A stretch of DNA of 64,000 bases from Gnetum montanum (taxonomy: Eukaryota; Streptophyta; Gnetopsida; Gnetales; Gnetaceae), in the NCBI GenBank assembly GCA_015680685.1, contig MNCI01030200.1:1019-65018 (forward strand), read 5' to 3'. The notes beneath the pieces were generated by a model that saw nothing but the letters and a program-made list of their open reading frames with translations, was not told where the DNA came from and made no database searches. Every line of letters begins with the position of its first letter. Within the stretch, counting starts at the first letter, position 1. Positions 1 to 10,950 of this stretch are shown piece after piece. Position numbers and translations under genes: made by a program.

Positions 1-2
1 GA

Positions 3-560
3 AAGCTACACCCAAAATTCATACAAAGGTATCAATTTAGGCACATCCCTATTCCACAAGGTAATTATGGAAAATCCCATAACCCATTGTACTATCTTGA
101 GGGGAGCTATTACCAGCCTCAACACTTTGCTCCACCATAGTGGCAAAACTCACAGGCATGGGGAAGCCCACCATCTAGCTAGCCACATCCTCCCTATCTA
201 CCAAAACCAAACACTTACTATGTTCAACATTTTGTTTCTCCAACCAATTCTAAATCCTCTACTTCTAATCACCATTATCATTCTCCCAAGTACCATCGAC
301 CCATGTATTTTCCTGAGGGATCACCACCTCATACTTCTCACACTTCTCCTTACTCTTGGTATTCTCATCCTTCACCTCCTTCTACACTGCCATCAGATGT
401 ATCGAATGGTTTTGCACCACCATGCCAACCAACCAATGTAACTTGTGCTACTGCTATTAATGAAGTAGGTTCTCTTCGCAACATTGGAAGCACCCCTTCT
501 TTAGGCATGATCTTAAGAAGAAGAATCACACTTCTGGACCTACTTCACCTTCTAAACTAG
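3..560 (+). pseudogene. Degenerate Pro/Tyr/His/Ser-rich reading frame, 5' end off the window
   Basis: Reading from base 3 gives a low-complexity protein rich in Pro, Tyr, Ser, His and Gln, broken by two stop codons near 156 and 186 and otherwise open to the stop at 558-560. The other frames over the same bases give Leu/His-rich strings without domain character, so this frame is the likelier ancestral one. I recognise no family. It could be the Pro-rich linker of a gag-like protein of the LTR element that ends at 6376, since both lie on the plus strand, but nothing links them directly. The last 40 bases lie in the duplicated arm described at 523-728. Confidence 0.3.
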
Positions 561-728
561 CCTAAGGAAAACATGGTGCCACACCTTCCTTAGCTTCATC
601 AACAACCCCTATCACTATATCCAGGNTTGGATATAGTGATAGGGGTTGTTGATGAAGCTAAGGAAGGTGTGGCACCATGTTTTCCTTAGGCTAGTTTAGA
701 AGGTGAAGTAGGTTCAGAAGTGTGATTC
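523..728. repeat. Inverted duplication around a single N (reverse-placed contig)
   Basis: Bases 627-728 are nearly the exact reverse complement of about 523-625. The 627-728 block lies between isolated Ns at 626 and 729. A natural hairpin would not end at sequencing gaps on both sides; a small overlapping contig placed backwards explains it better. Confidence 0.75.
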
Positions 729-729
729 N

Positions 730-2290
730 CATCAATGTGAAGGGACACATAAATCCATGCATACCACCATATAGTAAAGGGTGTCACAATGGGCCAAATC
801 TCCCTCATAATGTACACACACAATCTAACCTACCCCACTATGCTCTCTATAATTAGATGTGTGACCAAAAAATTCTCTACCTAGCCACCATACCACCAAT
901 AGACACCCAATGGCTGGGGCATGATGGGCCCCTAACGTTTCATATATGTATAGATCTTATTCATCCACTTATTAATCCTAGACATGACCAAATGTTTTAG
1001 TCATGGGGATCACCCCCCATTCTAATTTTTAGGATTCTTAAGTGTTATTTTATCTTTTCATGTTTATTATTTTTTGTCATTTCTCTATTTCTTCTACTTT
1101 TTCTAATTGTTGTTTTCAATTTTCCATTGTAATCTCGACTACAAATAGGTTGATCATGTTGCCCATTAGGGTGAGGTTTTTCTCTGTGTTGCCTAGTCAT
1201 AAGGGACTAATTATTTGGACATTGAGACCATGACATCCATCCACCTATTAATAAGAGGTTCATGCTCTGGTCACAATGGTAATATTTTTCATCATCCAAC
1301 TATAAATAATTTGATAATCATTGTGTCTAGAGAGATGAATGAAGGACCAAGGTGGAATGACAAAGGTGTGATATCAAGGGGATTCATAGATTCTCTTTGG
1401 CTACTTCTATATGTTTTATCGTGTTTCCAAGGTTGTAACTATATCCTTGTAGATCTAATGAAAAATGGGAGTAAGAGAAACTCAAAATGGCACTAAATAA
1501 ACTTCTATGGGTCCCATTGGAAAGACATGTATCCATGCCTAAAGGTAGGCAACTTCACAAAGCCCAAAAGAAAAAAAAACACAAAAAAAAAAAAAACAAA
1601 GAAGAAAGAAAGAGAGTGAGCCATTATGACACTCCTCTCTTGCTCCTCCCTTGAATAAAATGCCAAGTTAGTTGATGGGATGAAGCAATGCGGTGTCACT
1701 ACAATGTGGTATGGACTTGGTCTAGAACTTGGAAAGCTAGACATATGGTTATTTAACCACTAATTACACACAATATTCCATTGTGATCATCATTAACAAC
1801 CTCATGTCCTGATTTCTGCAATCCCTTCTACGTCCATCTCATTTCGTTGTTCAAGTGTTCATAACTTATGGTTGGTGTAATGTAGAGTTATTATCTAAAC
1901 TCAATAGTTTTAACATGTGTGTTTTGTTCATAGGTATATGTTGCATTCAACTTCTCTAGTGCTTACTGACATTAAAGTTGTGATTCCATGAGGGCATCAT
2001 AGGCTAAAGCCTACTTTGGGAAGGACCCACTTGTGTAACTTTTGTAACTTGTCCCTATTGCACATGACTACATTATTTTACACCCTCTGACTACTCACCT
2101 AAGAAAACTATCCTTTCCCTTATCATTTTAATCAATCGTTCCTAAACAATTACTATACACCCTTCATCCTAGCCCCTTTTCACAAATTTTAATATATGAT
2201 CCCACCATGACATACTTAAAATTAATTTTCTAAATACCCCAAAGCTTCTAATTTAATCTCAANCCTAGTTGAACTCGAAGTGTTCCACTT
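730..2290. other. Non-coding stretch, nothing recognised
   Basis: AT-rich sequence with short open frames only and no domain that I recognise. An A-rich run lies at about 1568-1608, and there is a single N at 2263. It is probably the untranslated or decayed interior of an LTR element. Confidence 0.4.
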
Positions 2291-2293
2291 AGC

Positions 2294-2325
2294 TATGGGG
2301 GGATACTGTAGTAGGAAGTGCACAT
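2294..2325 (+). other. Possible polypurine tract and LTR start
   Basis: A G-run (GGGGGGATAC) is followed directly by TGTAGTAGGAAG, the arrangement expected where a polypurine tract meets a 3' LTR. No matching LTR copy was found in the window, so this is only a candidate. Confidence 0.2.
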
Positions 2326-2649
2326 ATATTTTTTTTTCAAAATTTTCCATCATTTGAAGGATATCATAGGGGTAATAAATTCAATGTTTACCAAAGAAAA
2401 ATTCTATGTTTAAATTCCAAACTAATTTTTATCAATCACCTAGGCCACCCAAATGATCGTAAGGTCAATAATAACACCTTTTGGGGCCACTTCTTGGAAA
2501 AATTTCTAACTCTAAAAATCACACTACATAATTATGGATTGTTAATTAAGGCAATGAGTAAGATATGAATTGATAAAAATTTCTCTACACAACCTTAGTA
2601 ACATTGATTTTTGTGTGATTACAAGTGACCCCACAAAGAGGATATTAAG

Positions 2650-5400
2650 CAGGACCTTCCCAAGGAGTAGCTAAACACCTGAGAGGAGCTAGAAGCTAGG
2701 AACCTCACATAGAACATGCAGAGTAGGAGGCACACTCATTCAACATTCATCAGGAAACCCTTATGACACTGCAATCTAGCCATGTAGAAGGTGGTAAAGT
2801 TAGAGCTCCAGAATCAGGGCAATGTCTCACGCTGTCCCCAGAATGTCTCTAAGACATTTGGGAGAAGTCCACCTGTGCAACTATGATTGTTGAGCTTAAT
2901 TTTGAGCCTTTCACTAAGTTTTCCCCTAAACCAGTGAAGGCTCAACTTCAGGCATCTCCAATATGGCCCATTCTCTCGAAAAGTGGTGACTAGTATCTAG
3001 GTGAAACATACCAATTCTAGCATGGCAAGGAGGAAGGCACCATTGCCAACGTAGGTGGTTTTTCCATTGATTTTTCTACAAAGGCCATTGCAGAGGTCCT
3101 AAATCTTCCAAAAAGTACCAAATGTTGCTCATTTGTCCACTCACTCGGACACAAATGCAAGAAAATTATGGTTGAAATGGGCTTACAATAAAGAAAGTAA
3201 AGTTTATGGAGAATTGACCCTAGAAGAGAAGATTTAATTTAAGATTACCACTTATCACATTTTCCCCACCAAAATTTTAAACAAATTATGTACTTATGTA
3301 ATGTGGGGAAGTGTAATTTTGATGGAAAAATTTAATGTGAATATGCCTCATTTATATTTGACAAAAATATTAAGGCGATTTAAAGAAAAAAAGGGAGGCT
3401 TGCCTTGCCTTTCCCTTGTCTCATTAGGAAGCTATGAAAATGTGCTGGAATCTTGGGCTATATGAATGATGTTCCTAGAAAAGCCAAAAATGCTTTGTAT
3501 GCTACACTACTCAAACCACCAGCACCAAGGAAATATGTTGGTAAGCAATTAGAGCAAGAGGAAGAGAAAATGGTTGGACCCACTATGGCTCAAATAGTAG
3601 GACCTATTCAACAATAGGAAGTGGGGCTCAGCACACAATCCGTAAGCTAGCAAGTCCAACAATTGTCACCACCGCAACAAGACTATCAACCATCCATCAA
3701 TCACCTTCGAACAATAACTGAGATAGTCAGTTGGGGGAGTCATGATGCCGAACATTTATTCAACGTCATTGATGATGTGATGCAATCCACTATTTTAGTT
3801 AACCCTACAAGTGGACACATTTCATTGATTTTAAGAGGAGAGTCCTAGTGGTCTCAGTAGATCTTTGGGAATGTTGCATCCTTTCAAGTCAGATTAAAAA
3901 CTAGTGAAGGTGCCATGGTTGTGGTCATGCAATCCTAGTATGTGGCAAGTGTAGCAAAGGTGGTCATGGACCATATCAAAGAATATTTTAACATACCTAT
4001 TGTGCCATTGGTAGATTTCATTGGAGCACATGATGATTAAGTTCTGATCAGTTCCTCAATGACTCCTGCAAAACATGAGGATGTTTTGGATCACTTGCTA
4101 CAAATAGGATAAGTCATGACATCCTTTTTTAACATCCCCCAATATTTCATAGTAGCACAATTAGACCTCATTTCAACCAAAGGAAAATTATTCATGGCTA
4201 AAGTTAGGGCCAAGCATGTGAAAGCAAAGTTGCAAAGAATGTAAGAAAAGCCCATCACCCTACAAGCTAAACAAAGGTATCCTTCCCAATTTATCACAAC
4301 TAACCAATTGGATGTTTTCAAAATTGAGAAACTAAATAAATTATTAGAAGAAAATAAAAAGGTGGCAAGGGAGAAATAATAGGCTAATTGGGATGCTTCA
4401 AAGGTACAAGCTCAAACATACACACATGCTAAAGCTCTCAAGGCCTTACAAGAGGAGAATAAAGAACTTGCAATTGAAAATCTTCAATTGATGAAAGTTG
4501 AGAAATAGAAGAATGTTCTCAAAGAAATTTTTCAATAAATGCAAGAAAAACTAGTTTGGATCAACCAAGATATAAATTGCTTACCCAAGGAGAATAGAAC
4601 CCTCTTCATGGAGGAGGTTCATGCCATCCATCAAAAGATGGAAATAGAGATAAGTGCATGGCAAAATTAGGCCAAGAAGCAAGAGAAGTTAAAATAGCAC
4701 TTCTGTGATTAGGTGGTGATGTACAAAGAAATCATCGAAAAGGAGATCCATATGGCTAAAGCTCACATTAACTCTTTTAGTGCTCAACACACTGACCAGC
4801 GAGCCATACTAGATACATATGCCTTCATCCACCAAGCAGAATTGAAAAGCTAGGACCTGTAGATTCTGGACTTAACAGAGTACATGGAGTTGGCAAATAT
4901 GTGATATGCCAATTTGGCCATGTTAACAATAGGATACCTAAGATCTAAACTTGAGAAACAAGTAGTTTCCACTTATGTTAAGTATGAGACAGATTTTTCC
5001 AAACATAAGAAAACATTATAAAAATTAGAAGTTGCAAACTTTAAATTAGAACTGGTCAAAGCAAGCTACCATGACCAAAAAGAGGTAGCAAAAAACTTGG
5101 CTTGATGACTAATAGATTACTAGGAATTACAAGATAAAGCTAGAGCCTATGACAAGGAATGATGGTAGTTTGCTATGTGATATGTCAAAGCAAACTAGAT
5201 CTTTTTACAACTACCATGTCCATGGGAGGTGCTAGCTTCATCAAACATTGGAAGATCAGCATGAACTATGCATGATCTTTAGATAGAAGAAGAGAAACTA
5301 CAGGTGCTTCTCACCCATCAATAATCTCAAAAGCCTATAGGGATAGACAAAGGGAAAGCACCAATGGAGAAGCCACCGCCTCCGAGAACCACATGAGTTC
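2650..5400 (+). pseudogene. Decayed extra ORF of the LTR element: globular domain followed by a coiled coil
   Basis: Plus-strand frames with many stops recover two recognisable parts. At about 3035-3150 is a short stretch of the kind 'G-x-S-I-D-F-S-x-K-A-I-A-E-V-L-N-L-P', resembling the globular domain found in extra ORFs of plant gypsy elements and in plant-mobile-domain proteins. From about 4290 to 5110 there is a long Glu/Lys/Leu-rich heptad-like stretch typical of a coiled coil. The order, and the position just upstream of a polypurine tract and 3' LTR, match the additional ORFs known from the Tat and Athila clades. It is far too damaged to be expressed. The same two-part plan is seen in the antisense gene at 32.8-37.4 kb. 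Confidence 0.45.
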
Positions 5401-5558
5401 CAACATTTTGCATTTTGTATTTTCTGTTTTGTGTCCAATTTTTGTGTTTCCCATACTATGGCATGGTTAGTCAGTAGTAGTTAATAATCCCATACCTTCA
5501 TAATGTTTTTTAAGGGGCTCATTTCTCATTGTATTAACTCAAGGATGAGTTTTTATTT

Positions 5559-5571
5559 AGTTGTGGGGGTA
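5559..5571 (+). other. Polypurine tract of the LTR element
   Basis: AGTTGTGGGGGTA lies immediately before the TGATGAATC start of the LTR. It matches the G-rich tract on the minus strand beside the LTR at 14336-15222, which supports a family relationship between the two elements. Confidence 0.6.
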
Positions 5572-6376
5572 TGATGAATCATGGTTTGCCAGGCCCTAAT
5601 ATCGAGTATGCGATATCATAGCTTGGATATGATATCATATATGTGATATCATGATTCCTATGTTTGGTTATAAATACAACACTCAAGCACACAATGAGGG
5701 GAATTTTTTGGGGAGAGTTAGAAGTTATTTTCTTTTAGTAGTTTAGTTTTTAGTTTGTTTCTTTCAAGCTAGTTATTCTCAGTGAATGCCCGCAGTGTGA
5801 TGTTTGTAATTGTACAACACATTTGTTCAAGTGTGACATACTTGGACACATGCATGACCAACAATAAAGATCAAGATTAATTTCATCATTGGAGCATTCA
5901 CTTAGATTAATTTTTGTTGTTTTAATTATTTAATGCCTTTTTTAGTTAACAGTTCATTTTATTGTTATTTACTTTTCCTATCATTAAGCAAAATGTGTAA
6001 ACCTTAATCATGAATGTTTAAGTGTAAATACTTGGCACACCCAATAGTAATCCCATAAAGTCTAAGTTGTGTACGAATGGTTAAGGATAAATACCATTTC
6101 TCTAGGCTAATTTAGGTTTTTCTTCCATTATTAGTTTAATCAATTTATCTTTTCTATTATCAAGAGTAACATAGAATTAGGATAACATCATATGTCTCAC
6201 TCTGGACTAAACCATACGTGACAAAGATACTACTAGTCCAAGTGGGAAGATAGTGAATTACAATCAACATATAACTATCTAGGTGCCACAGCTAGTCCAT
6301 CCATGGAGTTCGACCAAATCATGCATACACACTTGTATTCATATGGTTGAGCATATGGGTACCTCTCTACTCATCA
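5572..6376 (+). repeat. 3' LTR (805 bp) of a plus-strand gypsy-like element
   Basis: It starts TGATGAATC after the polypurine tract and ends in CTACTCATCA. Its last 60 bases (ACACTTGTATTCATATGG and the following GGTACC) match the end of the LTR of the 14336-24462 element when that is read in its own direction, so the two are relatives. A TATA box (TATAAATA, 5669-5676) follows a cluster of GATATC-type motifs at 5598-5655, and the U3/R order is clear. The partner 5' LTR lies beyond the left edge. The bases after the LTR (AAAAT) would be its target duplication. Confidence 0.65.
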
Positions 6377-6589
6377 AAAATTGATATAAAATATGATCTC
6401 TATGTGGTGTATTATTATTTTTTCATGATATTTTCATTTGAATATGATTTATTTGACTTATTTCTAATGAAAAAAAGTATAACTTTAAATCTATGTTTGC
6501 ACTTGAGTTTAATCTTCAAACTAGAAAATATACATTGGATTAGGTGACAATTTTTTCTAAATTACATATTTTATTTTCTAAAAAATGAA

Positions 6590-9500
6590 AATGAAGCTTT
6601 ATTATTTTTGAAGACCCATAGGATCTATGAATTGACAAAGCACCAATGGGGGCAACAAACATAAATTATACAAGCTTTTTTGCTATAACATTATAATATT
6701 ATCTTAGATAGGTAGTCATAGTATAAGATAGAAATATGTGTAACTCATCTTTAAAGGCTCTTGATCTACACAACCTACAAATGTTCTCTTCTTAGTGGAG
6801 TTAAATCCATCTTCTACTTTTAATTCTAAGATGATGAGAAATTAAGTAAATCTTACTAATAGTATTTTGATACTTGATTAGAATAGCAGCTAAGAGACAG
6901 TAAGCTTCTCCATCTAATTTATTAGATCTAATATAATGTAAATAAAATTTTCTCTTACCTTTCATATTAGACCATATCTATATTAAAACCTTCTACTTAA
7001 CTAGTTAGTGAATATGCTTAGGATTTTGCTACATGTCCTTCTAAGAGATATTCAATTTTCTCAACCATTTCATCCCCTAAAAATACTAACCATGATATTG
7101 TGAATCTTCAAAATCTACTATAGAGAATTTTTCCTACCTTAAGATATGCAAGCTATGATTGTATGTAATGAATTAACATTAGGCTTCTACTTCTAAAGGT
7201 AAGAAATCACATTTACATAATAATATTAAGTAAGGTGTATGCATTTTTACCTATAACTCATTGAGAGGAAAAGTTGTATGCCCTACATCAATATTTTTCT
7301 AAAGTTTAGCACTGAGTCCAGGTCCCCAAACAACACATCAATATAATATAATAAGATACATTTGATATCTTGAAAAGTTTGTTTCCGAATTCTCTAAGCT
7401 TAGAGTCCTAAATCCTTGCACTTTGTTTCTTTTCTTTTTCTTTTTGAAAGCATACAGAGGGTCTTGATACTTCCTACTATTCTTTCTATAATGCACTTCC
7501 CCTACACGCAATTGGTCATATAAATGAGACCCAAATATTTAAAAGAATATATCATTTTCACATTGGTATTTTCAAAAAGGAAGTTATAATAGGTATTTAT
7601 TGTACTCCAAATCATCAATTTGGTTTTATTTATATTCACTAGAAGAATGAAGGAGCAATAATAATTTTCTAAAACTTGCAACATATTTTGCACACTTTCT
7701 AAAGTAGTGGAGATCTAGGCAGCAAGATCTACATATAAAAATAGATTTATTGGTTGGGATTTAATTTTGATAGCATGACTATCTTGCTTGTTATATAACC
7801 ATTCTTGCATTTTATCAACAATGATACTAAAGAATGTTGAAGAAAGTGTACAACATTGCTTAACTCCAATTCTTGTCTAGAATTAAAAAAAAATGTAAAT
7901 TATTATTTGTAATTCTAATAATCACTTCCTTAAATAATCTTTGAGTTTCTACAGTCAAATATAAGTGGTCAATTCTATGCAAGCACAACCAAAGTTTTGT
8001 ACAAACCACTAAATCATATGCTTTTACAAAATCACTAAAATAAATAAAACCTTTTTATTAGACATTTTTGCAACTCCACCAATGTTGGTCTCAAGTCTAG
8101 ATACGAAAGGAGGATGGTTAGCATTATGTTAGTAGCTAGTTTTAAAATTTGACAAAATCACACAAATGAGTTCTTTTATAGTTTTTACAGTTGCTAAGGC
8201 ATTCCCTAGATATAATGTTAAGACATAAGAAAAAATAAATAAAGATGATTTGAAGAAATAAGTAAACAAAGATCTAGCTCTTATTAGAGGCAAATGATAA
8301 AAAAAAATAACTCATGTAGTTGACCCCATTTTATTAGAACAAGGCTAGAATGATGATGATTAGGTAGTGTCTAAAAATAACTAAGCAATCAATAGTGGAT
8401 TGATTTTTTCTAAACCTTACTTGAAACTTTACCTTAACCTAATTAACTTAAGCAAAGAACTAATTCTCGTTTCTAGAAAAATGCCCAAAAACATAGCAAA
8501 AATATTACTCATAATGATCATTTGATAATTGTTCAAGTTATTTTTATCCTTCCTTTATATGACAAGATAGCTTTACTAGTTCTCCAATGTTAATGTAATC
8601 CTTGATCCAATGTTGCATTCTATATATGCCAAATTTCTCTATGAATAGAAAGTCCTACCTACTTTAATAATTTTTTATATAAACCATTTGAATCTAGAAC
8701 TTTGCTAGATGCTAGCTTTTTAATACTCTCTATGACTTCCTCAAGAGTAATTTAGAGAGGTGCTTCCTATATAATACAAGTAGAATAATCATATTCTCCT
8801 ATAAATAGTTTATTGTATAATGAGAAAACATCTTGAAAAGAAAAATTAAATGATGAAGAGGCTTTATGGCAAAAACATTACCAAAACTATCTAGGTTCCT
8901 TTGTAATGGTGCAAGAAAAATATTCTTGCTACTTCCTAGTAAATTTCCTTTTCTTGATTCTAATCAAGAATTTATATACCTTAACTAAACTTTATCTGTA
9001 ACTCTTTTATTTGCATTCTTAATGTTTCGTCTATCTTATTCACAATCCTCATGAACCCAATTCTTCTGAGCATCTTGTTGTTGTGAATGCATAACTATCT
9101 TAGCTATTGTAAGCAAAATTTGTTCAAGCTCCTTATGTTGTTTTTCAAGTGTCCATTTACTATATGCTACATTTATATATTTTCCTTAACTTTTAGGGTG
9201 ATTCTATACTGATTTTTTTTTATTTTTATCTTTTGTTATCTAAGAAACAATTTCAGTTTGTAACAAAGACTCTATATGATGATGGCAAGACTTCACTAAA
9301 TCTTCTCCAACTTTCGACTCTTTAATAAATTCAATATCTTCATAAAAACATAAAAGCAAATCAATGCAAGATTTACTTAAAGTCCTATGAAAGTAAATGA
9401 TGAAGATTTAAGAAATCTAGCAAGGCCATTACAAATAAGAAGATAAAAAATTTGTGTCCATTATAACAGTTGTCGACCCATCGTATTACTCATGGCATTT

Positions 9501-10950
9501 GTAGAATGTCATGTCCAATTGTGATTTTCATCAATGTCTCAAATGCCAACATTATGTTTTTACTAACTAATTTTTATTTTTTATAGCTTATCTTTGCATT
9601 AAAATCTCCACAAATAAACATTTATCTTTTGTTGAAAATTCTACAATATCTATGCCTAAGAACTAAAAAGGATTATCACGAGATAGATATATAGAATCAT
9701 ACAATGTAGCATCTTTAGGGGCAAAATAGCATAGGACAAAGAAAATATAACCATGATGACATAAAATTTTAGCCAAACATATTGTTTATGATCATTAGAT
9801 TTTTCTAAAAGCACATATGTTTCAAGAGATTTCCTTACTAAACTACAATGCCACTAGAAGGTCTACCTCTTCACCCAACTCTTGTGTTTTTTGCAACAAA
9901 TTTAATAAATCCAGGAACTACAAAATGTCTAGAACCAACATCTTCTAAACTTTTAACAAAACTAAACATATCAAAGTTATCAAAAAAATACTATTTAATG
10001 AAACAACTTTATTTGCAATTTCACCATCTATATTAAGAAATTTGCACCTTAAAGGGCCTATATGTTTTTTGAATAATTTTTGGAATACTTCTTATTTGTA
10101 ATTCTTGCCATGTTGTTGGCATTTAGGTATGTTACAAAACCCTTTTCACAAGTTTCTTTAACCTTTTTCCATTATTTAGTCCTTTATGCAAGTTCCTTTT
10201 GAGTAATATTTTTGTTTATCCAAATACTTTTTCCATTCTCACTTTACTTCAAGTGGCTTCAGTATTTCTAATATGTTCTCTATCTTCTACCTCACGAATC
10301 TTAATAACTACATGTCAAGGCTTTTCACATTGTTCACCTAGCACCTTAAAAACTTTATCAATGTTTGGAGAAGTTATATGTATATCATCTATAATTTTTT
10401 CAACTTTCTTAACCAAATTTTCATTCTTTTCACCCTCTATCTTTTTGATCCCTACAAGTCACATGTTTTTTTTCCTTTGTCCTTATTTCATCTTGTTCTT
10501 TTAAAACTTCTAGGATTATAGATCCTATTTTTGTCTCCTCCTTTACGATTATATTCTTTTTTATTTTCCTCGGCATTGGCTTAAGTTTTGGTAATTTTAG
10601 CAAGATATGTTCATTATCCCTTTGAGCAACATTAGTCTTCTTTCTTCCCCCTTAAATCTTCTCTATGGACTAATAACCTTTGAAGAATTTCTTTGTTTTG
10701 TTCATGAATTTCATCCACTAATGCCATTTTCTTAACCATATGCTCCCAATATGTAACTGCAATTTGTTTGAAAGCGGTTGTAGTTAGAGATTTCTTTTAT
10801 ACACTTTGTAACCATGTCATGATAAAATTTTCAAATTTCTTTGGTAGATGAGTCAATTTCTTTAGCAACAAATCCTCATTCATAAAATATCAATCAATCT
10901 CTAACTACCCTTCTTGGTTAATGACAATTATTGAAATTCAATTTAAAATA
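6590..10950 (-). pseudogene. LINE (non-LTR retrotransposon) relic: endonuclease and reverse transcriptase
   Basis: Minus-strand frames, heavily interrupted, recover LINE landmarks in the right order from high to low coordinate. The endonuclease motif C-G-D-F-N-A is at about 9583-9609. The reverse transcriptase block D-F-V-K-A-Y-D is at about 8032-8010. A 'G-V-K-Q-x-x-x-L-S-S-T-F-F' block followed by an amphipathic 'I-V-D-K-M-Q-E-W-L' lies at 7875-7800. The catalytic YADD box has decayed to Y-V-D-L near 7735, and the thumb motif 'F-K-Y-L-G' lies at about 7535. Sequence at 10100-10900 could be ORF1. The L1 type is inferred from the endonuclease plus the GVKQ block. No poly-A tail or target duplication is evident. 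Confidence 0.6.

Noticed and set aside
1042-1496. Two successive plus-strand frames of 63 and 93 codons
   Set aside because: They are Phe/Leu/Ser-rich or mixed without a recognisable domain and overlap each other; expected by chance in such DNA.
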